Positions 1-8,560 of a DNA stretch of 64,000 nt are shown one piece after another. Numbering within the stretch: position 1 is the stretch's first letter; each line of letters begins with the position of its first letter. The DNA is from Pseudidiomarina halophila (GTDB lineage: Bacteria > Pseudomonadota > Gammaproteobacteria > Enterobacterales > Alteromonadaceae): assembly GCF_003987215.1 (NCBI RefSeq), contig NZ_PIPW01000001.1, positions 558,001 through 622,000 on the forward strand. The letters are read 5' to 3'. The position numbers and the translations under genes were made by a program. The notes beneath the pieces are model-generated. The model did no database searches. It saw only the letters and a list, made by a program, of their open reading frames with translations, and was not told where the DNA came from.

Positions 1-2
1 AC

Positions 3-1175
3 TTTCCTAGCAAGTCTATTGCCGGGGTGGGGGTTGCGTTTTACCTGTTGCTGGCGGTGCGTGCCGCCGCGCGGCAACGGCAACATGCCGCGGCACAGGT
101 TAACCTTGCCGACTGGCTTGATCTGGTCGCGTTAGGCACTGTGGCTGACGTGGTTAAGCTTGATGGTGTCAACCGGATTCTGGTGCAGCAAGGTTTGCAA
201 CGCATCCGTAGCGGGCATTGCCGGCCAGGCATTCAGGCGTTGCTCGCTGTTACTCAGCGTGATGCCGCCCGGTTGCAGGCGAGTGATCTGGGCTTTGCGC
301 TGGCACCGAGAATCAATGCGGCGGGTCGGTTGGATGATATGGGCTTAGGCATCGAGTGTTTACTAAGTCCAAACTATGATCATGCAGAATCACTGGCGCA
401 ACACCTTAATGAGCTCAACGGTCAGCGACGTGAAATTGAGACCGAAATGCGCGAGAGTGCTGCAGCCTATGTCAGTCAGTTACAGCTCGATAGTAGTGAG
501 CTGCCAGCGTTGTTGGTGTTACATCAGGAAAACTGGCATCAGGGCGTCATTGGTATTGTAGCGGGGCGGGTGAAAGAGCAGTTTCATCGACCGACCATTA
601 CCTTTGCCGAAGGCGATGATGGCTTGCTGAAGGGCTCAGCGCGCTCGATTCCGGGGTTGCACATGCGCGATTTGTTAGAACGCATTCACAGCCTTGAACC
701 TGAACTTATCAGTCGTTTTGGCGGGCATGCCATGGCCGCGGGACTGTCTTTGCCGGAAGAAAACCTTGAGCGTTTCAAAGTCATGGCTGAACAAGTTGCC
801 CAAGAATGGCTTAATGAACACGATCTAAAACGCCAAATCTGGAGCGACGGCGAACTCGACGGCTCCTGCTTCACTGTACCCTTTGTGGAGCAGTTGCAAG
901 GTTTAGGACCATGGGGGCAGGGGTTTCCGGAACCGAGTTTTGATGCGGTTTTTGAGCTGGTGCAACAGCGTATTGTCGGACAAAATCACCTTAAACTGGT
1001 ATTGCGCAGTGCTGACGGCGTGATGATTGATGCCATTGCTTTTAACGTGGATACACAGTTATGGCCAGATTTGGCTGTACGCCAGGTGAAAATCGTCTAC
1101 AAATTACAGTTAAATCATTTCCGTGGCCGCACCAATGTGCAGCTGCTGGTGGAGCATTTAGAACCTTTACGGTAA
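3..1175 (+). CDS. recJ: Single-stranded-DNA-specific exonuclease RecJ, 3' part (5' end cut by window)
   Basis: RecJ is a 5'-3' single-strand DNA exonuclease used in recombination and mismatch repair. The open frame runs in from the window edge, so the first readable residues are FPSKSIAGVGVAF and the GTG at 27 is internal. About 391 residues are present; E. coli RecJ has 577, so roughly the first third, with most DHH-domain metal ligands, is missing. Visible family features are LGTVADVV, the DHHA1-type stretch WHQGVIGIVAGRVKE, GGHAMAAGLS and the C-terminal GPWGQGFPEP followed by FNVDTQLWP, all collinear with E. coli RecJ. It lies 43 bases upstream of prfB, the same recJ-prfB-lysS order as in E. 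coli, so it is probably cotranscribed. Confidence 0.96.
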   Translation, partial: FPSKSIAGVGVAFYLLLAVRAAARQRQHAAAQVNLADWLDLVALGTVADVVKLDGVNRILVQQGLQRIRSGHCRPGIQALLAVTQRDAARLQASDLGFALAPRINAAGRLDDMGLGIECLLSPNYDHAESLAQHLNELNGQRREIETEMRESAAAYVSQLQLDSSELPALLVLHQENWHQGVIGIVAGRVKEQFHRPTITFAEGDDGLLKGSARSIPGLHMRDLLERIHSLEPELISRFGGHAMAAGLSLPEENLERFKVMAEQVAQEWLNEHDLKRQIWSDGELDGSCFTVPFVEQLQGLGPWGQGFPEPSFDAVFELVQQRIVGQNHLKLVLRSADGVMIDAIAFNVDTQLWPDLAVRQVKIVYKLQLNHFRGRTNVQLLVEHLEPLR

Positions 1176-1218
1176 AATGCCGCCCTTTGTATTCATCAAT
1201 GGACGAGCCGGATTCACT

Positions 1219-2317
1219 ATGTTTGAAACTAATGCGACCTATGTTGCCCTGAAAGAGATGCGTGAGCGCAGTGAAGCGCTTCGGGGGTATCTTTGACTAC
1301 GCTCAAAAAGTTGAGCGTTTAGAAGAGGTTACCCGTGAACTTGAAGACCCGAAAGTATGGGAAGATCAAGAGCGGGCGCAATCCTTAGGTAAGGAGCGGG
1401 CAAGCCTGGAAGAGGTCGTGGAAACCTTAGACCAGCTCGCCCAGGGCCTGGAAGATGTTGAAGGGCTCGTCGATCTGGCCGTTGAGGCAGAAGACGAAAC
1501 TACCTATAACGAAGCCGTGGCGGAACTTGAGCAACTGGAACAGCAGTTAGCTAAGTTAGAGTTTCGGCGGATGTTTTCCGGAGAACAGGATTCCTCCGAC
1601 TGCTACCTTGATATTCAGTCGGGGTCAGGTGGCACAGAGGCACAAGATTGGGCGAATATGCTGCTGCGCATGTATTTGCGTTGGGCAGAGAGTCACGAGT
1701 TTAAAACTGAACTGACGGAATTGTCGGAGGGCGAAGTGGCCGGGATTAAATCCGCCACGGTGCGGGTTCAGGGTGACTATGCTTACGGTTGGTTACGTAC
1801 CGAAACCGGTGTACATCGCTTGGTACGCAAGTCGCCGTTTGATTCTGGTAACCGTCGGCATACATCTTTTGCTTCGGTTTTTGTTTACCCGGAAATTGAT
1901 GATTCAATTGAAATTGAAATCAACCCGGCAGATTTACGGGTCGATACTTATCGAGCTTCGGGCGCTGGTGGACAGCACGTCAACCGCACCGACTCAGCGA
2001 TTCGTATTACCCATGAACCAACGGGCATTGTGGTGCAGTGCCAAAGTGATCGTTCGCAACATAAAAACCGTGATGCGGCGATGAAACAGTTGCGCGCAAA
2101 ATTATTCGAACTCGAATTGCAAAAGCAATTGTCAGAGAAACAGGCATTGGAAGACAGTAAATCGGATATCGGCTGGGGTAGTCAAATCCGCTCTTATGTT
2201 CTGGACGACGCGCGAATTAAAGATTTACGCACGGGAATCGAGAATCGCAATACTCAGGCGGTGCTTGACGGTGCATTAGACCCATTTATTGAAGCGAGCT
2301 TAAAGTCCGGACTTTAA
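1219..2317 (+). CDS. prfB: Peptide chain release factor 2 (programmed +1 frameshift)
   Basis: RF2 reads UGA and UAA stop codons and triggers peptide release on the ribosome. The gene is in two frames: ATG at 1219 opens 25 codons ending at an in-frame TGA (1294-1296), and the rest continues in the +1 frame from GAC at 1295. The joined product is 365 residues, equal to E. coli RF2. The stop-recognition tripeptide SPF lies in [13 protein letters not shown], and the catalytic GGQ lies in [14 protein letters not shown]. The residue matching E. coli K-12 Thr246 is Ala here, as in most bacteria. It sits between recJ and lysS. A start at 1262 would miss the N-terminus; the frameshift signal decides the gene model. 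Confidence 0.97.
1283..1297 (+). promoter_or_regulatory. prfB autoregulatory +1 frameshift site
   Basis: The sequence GGGGGTATCTTTGAC holds the slippery codon CTT (1291-1293), the stop TGA (1294-1296) and a following C, the poor-termination context known for prfB. A G-run (1283-1287) stands in the position of the internal Shine-Dalgarno-like element that stimulates slippage; E. coli has AGGGGG where this genome has CGGGGG. Low RF2 lets the ribosome slip to +1 and make more RF2. Confidence 0.95.
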
Positions 2318-2375
2318 GCGTGGCTTTTGTGAGTACCTTTTCAGTAGCAGTAAAGAAACTATAGGATTTTTGACC

Positions 2376-3899
2376 ATGACAGATAAAACGCAAGGCAATG
2401 AAGTTGTTGATGTTAACGAACAGATTGCGCAGCGAAAGGCGAAATTAAAAGCTTTGCGTGAACGCGGTGTGGCGTTTCCAAACGACTTTCGTCGCGAACA
2501 CCTTGCCGCTGACCTGCATGCTGAATTTGATGACGTTGAAAAAGAAGAACTAGCATCTAAGGGCATTCGGGTTGCGGTTGCAGGTCGTATGATGACCCGC
2601 CGGATTATGGGCAAAGCGAGTTTTGCGACCATTAAAGACATGTCTGGTCAGATTCAACTTTACGTTGCCCGTGATAATCTGCCGGAAGGATTCTATAACC
2701 AGGAATTTAAAAAATGGGATTTGGGTGACATTATAGGCGCCACTGGTACCTTATTTATTACCGGTACTGGTGAACTGAGTGTTCAGGTGGATGACATCCG
2801 CCTGTTGACCAAAGCGCTACGGCCACTACCGGATAAATTCCATGGTCTGGCAGATCAGGAAACCCGTTACCGTCAACGCTATCTTGACCTTATTGCCAAT
2901 GATGACTCTCGTCGTACCTTTATCGTACGCTCGAAAGTTGTTGATTACATTCGTCGCTTTCTGGCTGAACAGCAATTTCTGGAAGTTGAAACACCGATGA
3001 TGCAGACCATTCCTGGTGGCGCTGCGGCACGTCCTTTTATGACGCACCATAACGCTCTGGATATGGAATTGTACCTACGAATTGCCCCTGAGTTGTACTT
3101 GAAGCGTCTGGTGGTTGGTGGTTTCGAGAAGGTGTTCGAGATCAATCGTAACTTCCGTAATGAAGGTCTTTCCACTCGACATAACCCAGAATTCACCATG
3201 CTTGAATTTTACTGGGCCTACGCGGATTTCAATGACTTAATGGATTTAACCGAGTCGATGCTTCGTGGCATGACTAAGGAAATTCTTGGTTCTAACCAGT
3301 TTACCAGTGAAGGTGTGGAATACGATTTTAGTCAGCCGTTCGCACGGATGACAGTGAACGAGGCGATTTTACAACATCTGCCAAGTGCGTCTGCCGAGCA
3401 ACTTGCGACCCTTGAACAAGCGTCATCCCTGGCGGAGAGTCTTGGTATTCATGTGAAGAAGAATTGGGGCCTGGGCAAGGTGCAAATCGAGATTTTCGAG
3501 ACGGTTGCTGAGCATAAGCTTATCCAGCCAACCTTTATTACGGCTTATCCGGCAGAAGTTTCGCCGTTAGCACGCCGTAATGATAATGACCCACACATCA
3601 CCGATCGTTTTGAGTTCTTTGTTGGCGGCCGTGAGTTAGCGAATGGCTTTTCTGAGTTGAACGATGCCGAAGATCAGGCGGCGCGTTTCCAGCATCAGGT
3701 GGAGCAAAAAGAGGCTGGTGACGATGAAGCGATGTTCTTCGATGAAGATTACATCACGGCACTTGAACATGGTTTACCGCCTACGGCCGGTGAAGGCATC
3801 GGCATTGACCGGCTGGTGATGTTGTTGACCGACTCGCCATCGATCCGTGATGTGCTGTTATTCCCGCACATGCGTCCCCGTAAAGCTACTTCTGCTTAG
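2376..3899 (+). CDS. lysS: Lysyl-tRNA synthetase, class II
   Basis: Charges tRNA-Lys with lysine in the cytoplasm. The product is 507 residues, normal for bacterial LysS. An N-terminal OB-fold anticodon-binding domain ([13 protein letters not shown] to about residue 170) precedes the class II catalytic core. Motif 2 is seen as [18 protein letters not shown] and motif 3 as [12 protein letters not shown]. The ATG at 2376 was chosen over a TTG two codons earlier because TAGGA (2362-2366) then sits at a normal ribosome-binding distance. It follows prfB by 58 bases. Its last 14 bases overlap the 3' end of the convergent kdpE-like gene, with no terminator visible between them. Confidence 0.97.
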   Translation: MTDKTQGNEVVDVNEQIAQRKAKLKALRERGVAFPNDFRREHLAADLHAEFDDVEKEELASKGIRVAVAGRMMTRRIMGKASFATIKDMSGQIQLYVARDNLPEGFYNQEFKKWDLGDIIGATGTLFITGTGELSVQVDDIRLLTKALRPLPDKFHGLADQETRYRQRYLDLIANDDSRRTFIVRSKVVDYIRRFLAEQQFLEVETPMMQTIPGGAAARPFMTHHNALDMELYLRIAPELYLKRLVVGGFEKVFEINRNFRNEGLSTRHNPEFTMLEFYWAYADFNDLMDLTESMLRGMTKEILGSNQFTSEGVEYDFSQPFARMTVNEAILQHLPSASAEQLATLEQASSLAESLGIHVKKNWGLGKVQIEIFETVAEHKLIQPTFITAYPAEVSPLARRNDNDPHITDRFEFFVGGRELANGFSELNDAEDQAARFQHQVEQKEAGDDEAMFFDEDYITALEHGLPPTAGEGIGIDRLVMLLTDSPSIRDVLLFPHMRPRKATSA

Positions 3900-4596
3900 G
3901 CGCAAGTAAAAAGCGGTAGCCGATGCCCGGCAGTGTTTCGATGATGCCTGGGTCCCGGCTACTGTCGTTTAATTTGCGCCGGAGCTGGCTGATGAAAATA
4001 CGTAAATAGTGAGTATCCTGGCGATGCTGGACACCCCAGACTGAGGTCAGGATATCTTTCTGAAGCAGTAGCTTTTGGTAATTACTGGCTAGCAACCAAA
4101 GTAACTCAAACTCCTTCGGCGACAACTTTACAACCGCATCGTTGTGGACGACAGTATGTTGTGGGTAGTCGATGGTAAGCCCATCAAACGCAAGTCGTTG
4201 TTGTGGCGCTGGTGTGTCATACTTCGCTAAATCTCTAATCAGCACTTTCAGGCGTGCGACCAGCTCGCGAATACCGAAAGGCTTGGTTAAATAATCATTT
4301 GCCCCGGCGTCGAACGCTCTTATCTTCTCTTCTTCATCATCGCGTGCGCTCAGAACTAAAATAGGTAAGCTTTCCTGCCGGCGCAATTCCACTATTAATT
4401 CCTGACCGTCCTGATCAGGTAATCCAAGATCCAGAATAACGATGTCGCAGTCGATCTCTGAGAATAGCTCTCGACCTAACTGGGCGTTTCCAGCTTCAAC
4501 GACCGAAAATCCTTCGGCTTGCAGGGAGATCCGGATAAACGCACGAATTCGTGCTTCATCCTCGATGAGTAATACCACGGGTTTGGTCTGCGTCAT
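3886..4596 (-). CDS. kdpE: KdpE-type response regulator (OmpR family)
   Basis: Two-component transcription regulator of 236 residues. The N-terminal receiver domain has the acidic pocket (IEDE near residues 11-14), the phosphoacceptor Asp56 in [12 protein letters not shown], the switch Ser83 in VLSARDDE and Lys105 in LTKPFG. The C-terminal half is a winged-helix DNA-binding domain with [14 protein letters not shown] and [14 protein letters not shown], closest in feel to KdpE. Its start overlaps the kinase gene by 4 bases (ATGA), so the pair is translationally coupled. No kdpFABC genes are nearby; the cotranscribed transporter is TrkH, so the likely target is Trk-type potassium uptake (inference). 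Confidence 0.85.
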   Translation of the reverse strand: MTQTKPVVLLIEDEARIRAFIRISLQAEGFSVVEAGNAQLGRELFSEIDCDIVILDLGLPDQDGQELIVELRRQESLPILVLSARDDEEEKIRAFDAGANDYLTKPFGIRELVARLKVLIRDLAKYDTPAPQQRLAFDGLTIDYPQHTVVHNDAVVKLSPKEFELLWLLASNYQKLLLQKDILTSVWGVQHRQDTHYLRIFISQLRRKLNDSSRDPGIIETLPGIGYRFLLAPKQK

Positions 4597-5678
4597 GAGT
4601 CGTTTGCCCCTGCAGTTAGAGCTTCAGTAGCTATGTCACGAAAGATAATGCTGACACTTAGTTCGCGTTGGTGCTCGTCCAGCTCGGCAGTAATTTCACC
4701 TTCATGGGCGGCAATGATACCGTAGGCGACCGCAATACCAAGTCCCAGTCCGCCATCACCCCGATCGCGTATGCGATGACTGATAAATGGCTGCCCCCAG
4801 GACTCAAGTTGTTTGGCGTCGAAATCCTCGCGAACTGAGTTAACGATAGTGAGTTGTAGCTGATTTGTCAGGGCGTTGTAGTGGCTGCGAACCTGAACCT
4901 GCGTTTCTGTCGCGCGGTAGCGAAAAGCATTATCAAGAATATTGTATATGGCTTGCTCCAGTAGTGCTGGCTGGGCGTTAACACAAACGCCATTCGCCTC
5001 AATTTCCAGCAGTGCCGGCGATTCTTCCGGGTCAAACCGATCAATGACGGCTTGCATCAATTGTGTGATAGCTATGGGTTGTTTGTTCACCTGGACGGAT
5101 TTGTATTCCAGACGCGTGGCTTGCAGTAAATTCTCGAGATAATGTTGTAACCGATCAGCTTCACGGATGGCGTTACTTATCAGCTCGTTTTGTTCGGTAC
5201 GGGTTAGCCGGGGGCTGTAATCAAGCAGTGTGGTCAGGTTACCGACAACACTTGCTAACGGCGTGCGTAAATCGTGAGACAAGGAGAGCAAAAGTTGCGA
5301 TTTTAACTCAGCGGCCCGCAGCTCAGAGCGCGCAAAACGATCGCGAAGAACCCAATAGCTGCTGATCATAGCTGTCCCAATGAACACCCCGAGCGTCGCG
5401 ATCTCGTCCAGCTCGGCCATGTGTAAGGTGCCCCGCGGGGTGGTGAACATCACGTTAAAGGTAAGTGCACCAATAAACGCAGCAAAGACAGCGCCCCGGA
5501 ACGAAGTAAGCACCGCTGAACCTATAACGCCGAGCAGCAGCAGCAACGCGGTGCCCGAACTTGGCAGTAACCAACGCTCAAGAATAAAGGCCAGCACACC
5601 GGTCAATGCCATCACTGCGAGAACCAGGATAAATTCCATCACCAGCTGATGTCGGGACCAGACAAAACGCGATTTCAT
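4593..5678 (-). CDS. Short KdpD-type sensor histidine kinase
   Basis: Membrane sensor kinase of 361 residues, partner of the overlapping KdpE-like regulator. It begins directly with hydrophobic segments (about residues 13-32, 43-57, 60-80 and 94-110) matching the DUF4118-like membrane part of KdpD. It lacks the long cytoplasmic KdpD N-terminus (Walker-containing KdpD domain plus USP domain, over 350 residues in E. coli). The phosphoacceptor is His135 in LSHDLRTPLAS. The N box is YNILDNAFRY (Asn246, Asn250) and a glycine-rich box is GDGGLGLGIAVAYG (near 308-320). The usual DxGxG G1 motif is not seen; TIVNSVREDF stands in its place. It follows trkH by 15 bases. Confidence 0.85.
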   Translation of the reverse strand: MKSRFVWSRHQLVMEFILVLAVMALTGVLAFILERWLLPSSGTALLLLLGVIGSAVLTSFRGAVFAAFIGALTFNVMFTTPRGTLHMAELDEIATLGVFIGTAMISSYWVLRDRFARSELRAAELKSQLLLSLSHDLRTPLASVVGNLTTLLDYSPRLTRTEQNELISNAIREADRLQHYLENLLQATRLEYKSVQVNKQPIAITQLMQAVIDRFDPEESPALLEIEANGVCVNAQPALLEQAIYNILDNAFRYRATETQVQVRSHYNALTNQLQLTIVNSVREDFDAKQLESWGQPFISHRIRDRGDGGLGLGIAVAYGIIAAHEGEITAELDEHQRELSVSIIFRDIATEALTAGANDS

Positions 5679-5693
5679 AACTTACTCCAAAAG

Positions 5694-7148
5694 CTAGCCA
5701 CGCCAGAAAGTAGGCAATAGTAGGGCGATTAGTGTGAAGTATTCAAGCCGGCCTAACAACATGGCTAAATTTAAAAGCCAGATCCCGGTATCGCTAACCA
5801 CGATGAAATTGCTGCCGACTTCACCAAAGCCAGGACCCAGCACATTGATACAGGCTGAGACAGCGGTAAAAGAGCTCCAGAAGTCGAGTCCCGTCGCCAT
5901 CAATAAGACAGTAAAAACCAGAGTGGTCGCGGCGGCAATGGTCATAAAAGCCAGGACGGCACTGACGATGGTATGGGAAACCGTTTGCTGATGGTAGCGA
6001 ATGGTTTTTACTGCATGGGGATGAACCAGCAAAAACAATTGCTGCCGCACGACTTTGAATGTAATGATGTCGCGGATGACTTTGTTGCCGCCGGCGGTTG
6101 AGCCTGCGCAGCCGCCAAGGTAACTCATAAAAACCAGAAACAGCGGTGTTGCACTTGGCCAGAGCGATAAATCTGTCGCTCCATAACCGGTACTGGTCAT
6201 GAAAGAAACAATATGGAAGCTGGCCTGAGTTAGTGCGGTAAAGTTATCTGAATAGCTGGAGCTTACGATGAGATAACCTGTCATGAGCAGACAGGCAACG
6301 ACAATAATGCTGACAAATACCCGGGTTTCTTCATCGCGCCAGTAACCGAGCCATTCCCGCTTACTGTGAACCCGATAGTGCAAGGCAAAACTAATCGCAC
6401 CTAAACACATAAATACGTTTGCAACCCAAAGTAACAATGGACTTTCAAAATAGCCCATACTGGCATCATGCGTTGAAAAACCACCGGTTGAGACAGTGGT
6501 AAAACTATGGGCAACGGCATCGTACGCAGACATGCCGGCAAGCCAGTAGGCAAAAGCGCACAGACAGGTGAGCGTCACGTATACAAGCCACAAATAGCGC
6601 GTTGCTGATTTAACTCGCGGAGCTACCTTATCATTTTTCATCGGCCCGGGAGTTTCGGCCATAAGCAGCCGCATACCACCGACGTTGAGCATGGGCAAAA
6701 TGGCAACCACGAAAATAACGACGCCCAGTCCGCCGGTCCACTGTAAAAACTGCCGGTACATCAGAAAACTGGGGGGCATAGCGTCCAGCCCGACAAGAAT
6801 TGTCGCCCCCGTCGTGGTCAGGCCACTGATGGACTCAAACACAGAATCGGTGAAGCCCACATTGGTAATGAAATAGATGGGTATTGCGCCGGCAAAACCA
6901 GCAATAATCCAGGTAAGTACCGCGAAGACCAGACCATCCTGATTCGACAGGGACTGGTAATTAATTTTGGGCGTCCGAAGCAGGACAATGGCGCTTAGAA
7001 CGGCGAGGGCTGCGCTGCTCGCGAAAAATACAGTGGCGACACCGTCGGCAAAGACAACGACGGACAGGCTGGCAAAAACCGCCTGGATCGCACTGAACCA
7101 CAACAATGGGAAAGCTAATAAGCGGGTAACTGTATTAAAGCGAACCAT
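5694..7148 (-). CDS. trkH: TrkH/KtrB-family potassium uptake protein
   Basis: Potassium-translocating inner-membrane subunit, 484 residues against 483 for E. coli TrkH. Four pore-loop selectivity segments are visible in order: GLTTTGATIL, TVSTGGFSTHD, FMTSTGYGATD and NVLGPGFGEVG, separated by many transmembrane helices. The SYLGGCAGSTAGGNK loop is typical of the family. It normally works with the NAD-binding protein TrkA, which is not in this window. It is first in a tight minus-strand unit with the short KdpD-like kinase and the KdpE-like regulator, suggesting that this two-component system senses potassium or turgor and controls trkH. The upstream leader has two inverted repeats. Confidence 0.93.
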   Translation of the reverse strand: MVRFNTVTRLLAFPLLWFSAIQAVFASLSVVVFADGVATVFFASSAALAVLSAIVLLRTPKINYQSLSNQDGLVFAVLTWIIAGFAGAIPIYFITNVGFTDSVFESISGLTTTGATILVGLDAMPPSFLMYRQFLQWTGGLGVVIFVVAILPMLNVGGMRLLMAETPGPMKNDKVAPRVKSATRYLWLVYVTLTCLCAFAYWLAGMSAYDAVAHSFTTVSTGGFSTHDASMGYFESPLLLWVANVFMCLGAISFALHYRVHSKREWLGYWRDEETRVFVSIIVVACLLMTGYLIVSSSYSDNFTALTQASFHIVSFMTSTGYGATDLSLWPSATPLFLVFMSYLGGCAGSTAGGNKVIRDIITFKVVRQQLFLLVHPHAVKTIRYHQQTVSHTIVSAVLAFMTIAAATTLVFTVLLMATGLDFWSSFTAVSACINVLGPGFGEVGSNFIVVSDTGIWLLNLAMLLGRLEYFTLIALLLPTFWRG

Positions 7149-7172
7149 GCTTGTTGTGCGTTGGGAAAGGTT

Positions 7173-7213
7173 CCAGCTAGCATAATTACTCGCTGCGTAA
7201 AGATACTAGCTGG
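7173..7213. repeat. Inverted repeat in the trkH leader
   Basis: CCAGCTAG (7173-7180) and CTAGCTGG (7206-7213) form a perfect 8-bp inverted repeat with a 25-base spacer, 25-65 bases upstream of the trkH start. It could be a paired operator for the KdpE-like regulator or a leader RNA stem; the sequence does not decide. Confidence 0.5.
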
Positions 7214-7228
7214 CAATAGCCGATTGCC
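7212..7228. repeat. Short hairpin between the PLP-enzyme gene and trkH
   Basis: GGCAAT-AGCCG-ATTGCC is a perfect 6-bp stem with a 5-base loop, 8 bases after the stop of the PLP-enzyme gene as read on the minus strand. No T-run follows on that strand, so it is not a standard terminator. It overlaps the larger inverted repeat by two bases. Confidence 0.4.
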
Positions 7229-7235
7229 GTAAAAA

Positions 7236-8390
7236 TTATATAAAGGTTTTTAAGGCTTGCAGAAAATCCTCGAGCAATTCGTGTTTGTCCTCGATGCCGC
7301 ACGACATACGTAGTAAATCGTCAGGGCAGGGGGTACCAGTGCCTTCAATACTGGCTCGATGCTCAATGAGACTCTCGACCCCGCCAAGTGACGTTGCCCG
7401 CTTCCATAACCGGGTATGAGCAGCCACGTGGATCGCAGCCGCAGCACCATCGCGTAACCGTACCGACAGCATACCGCCAAAACCACCGTGCATTTGTTGC
7501 CTGGCAATGGCATGGCCAGCGAAGGATGGCAAGCCAGGATAAAGAACTTCTGCAACAGCCTCATGCTGTTCCAGTTGCTCCGCGATAAACTGCGCGGTGC
7601 TGCAGGACTCGCGCACACGCAAGTGCATGGTGCGCATGCCTCGTAGCAGCTGCGCTGCATCGTGTGGGCTTGGCACCGCTCCGCCCTGTGAGCGTACCAG
7701 GCGGATACGTTGCCAATAGGCGTCATCGCGGGCGGTGATCAGTGCGCCGGCAATCACATCTGAGTGGCCGTTAAGGTATTTAGTCGCCGAGTGCATGACA
7801 ATATCCGCGCCCAGAACCAGTGGTTGGCTTAATAACGGCGTTGCACATGTCGAATCGACCGCAACCTTGGCGCCCGCGGCATGTGCGTGTTCGGCAATGG
7901 CGGCGATATCACTGACGCACCAGAGCGGATTCCCAGGCGTCTCTAACCATACCAACTTTGTACGTTGGGGTTGCAGGTGCCGGGCCAAGGTATCCACATC
8001 GGTCATATCGATAAACTCAATCTGCAAGCCCCAGTCGGTGGCAAAGTTCAGCAGCCAGTTGCGCAGGGACCAGTACATCACTTTTGGTGCAAGCACATGG
8101 TCGCCGGGACGTAAGCCTTGGAAGACGGCAGTGGCAGCAGCCATTCCCGAGCCGAAAAGCAACGCTTCGTGCCCCTGTTCGAGCTGGCATAGCAATGCTT
8201 CCACCGGTTGATAGGTTGGATTATCCGCACGCGAATAGACACGGCCGTTGGGATAACTGTTGTCAGTACCGCGCAGGTAGGTGGTGGCTACGTGAATGGG
8301 CGGTACGACAGCCTGGGTTTCCTGATCAATTTTGCCCAAAGACTGAGCCAAAGCGGTTGCAGCAGAGTACGGGTAGGTTTTCCCAGACAT
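7236..8390 (-). CDS. Trans-sulfuration PLP enzyme (cystathionine lyase/gamma-synthase family)
   Basis: A 384-residue fold-type I PLP enzyme of the Cys/Met metabolism family. The cofactor lysine is Lys204 in HSATKYLNGHSDV, and the phosphate-binding loop is GSGMAAAT near residues 80-87. The conserved tail TSLGGVESLIEHRASI is present. The family includes MetB, MetC and cystathionine gamma-lyase; the sequence alone does not tell which reaction it performs. The segment APKVMYWSLRNW replaces the usual YG(G/C)T active-site stretch, which suggests a subfamily different from the MegL-like enzyme at 51187-52437. It is transcribed toward trkH but has its own upstream TATAAT. Confidence 0.8.
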   Translation of the reverse strand: MSGKTYPYSAATALAQSLGKIDQETQAVVPPIHVATTYLRGTDNSYPNGRVYSRADNPTYQPVEALLCQLEQGHEALLFGSGMAAATAVFQGLRPGDHVLAPKVMYWSLRNWLLNFATDWGLQIEFIDMTDVDTLARHLQPQRTKLVWLETPGNPLWCVSDIAAIAEHAHAAGAKVAVDSTCATPLLSQPLVLGADIVMHSATKYLNGHSDVIAGALITARDDAYWQRIRLVRSQGGAVPSPHDAAQLLRGMRTMHLRVRESCSTAQFIAEQLEQHEAVAEVLYPGLPSFAGHAIARQQMHGGFGGMLSVRLRDGAAAAIHVAAHTRLWKRATSLGGVESLIEHRASIEGTGTPCPDDLLRMSCGIEDKHELLEDFLQALKTFI

Positions 8391-8431
8391 AAGGTTTCTC
8401 GTGAGCGGTTACAAAGGTTTGAGACGCTTAG

Positions 8432-8460
8432 ATTATAGAAATGATGAGCGGTTGAAAAGG
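8432..8460 (-). promoter_or_regulatory. Candidate sigma-70 promoter for the PLP-enzyme gene
   Basis: On the minus strand a perfect TATAAT (-10, plus-strand 8432-8437) lies about 42 bases upstream of the ATG. The hexamer 17 bases further upstream, CCTTTT, is a poor -35, so the call rests mainly on the -10. Confidence 0.4.
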
Positions 8461-8472
8461 ACTAGCAAGGAA

Positions 8473-8503
8473 TAAAAAAACGCAGCCTGATAGGCTGCGC
8501 TTT
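8473..8503 (-). terminator. Rho-independent terminator of ygfZ-slyD
   Basis: Read on the minus strand, the stem CGCAGCCT/AGGCTGCG (8481-8499, 3-base loop) is followed by a run of seven T. It lies about 60 bases after the slyD stop and before the promoter of the PLP-enzyme gene. Confidence 0.85.
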
Positions 8504-8560
8504 TCAATGGTGCTTGGTGCATAACGGACATCGTGTATTAACGACTATCCGCTGATGCGA

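Noticed and set aside
1262-2317. prfB as a single-frame gene starting at 1262
   Set aside because: It omits the conserved N-terminus at 1219 and ignores the intact CTTTGAC frameshift signal.
7236-8390. Naming the PLP enzyme metB, metC or megL
   Set aside because: The family is clear, but the active-site stretch does not fit any one of the three well enough.
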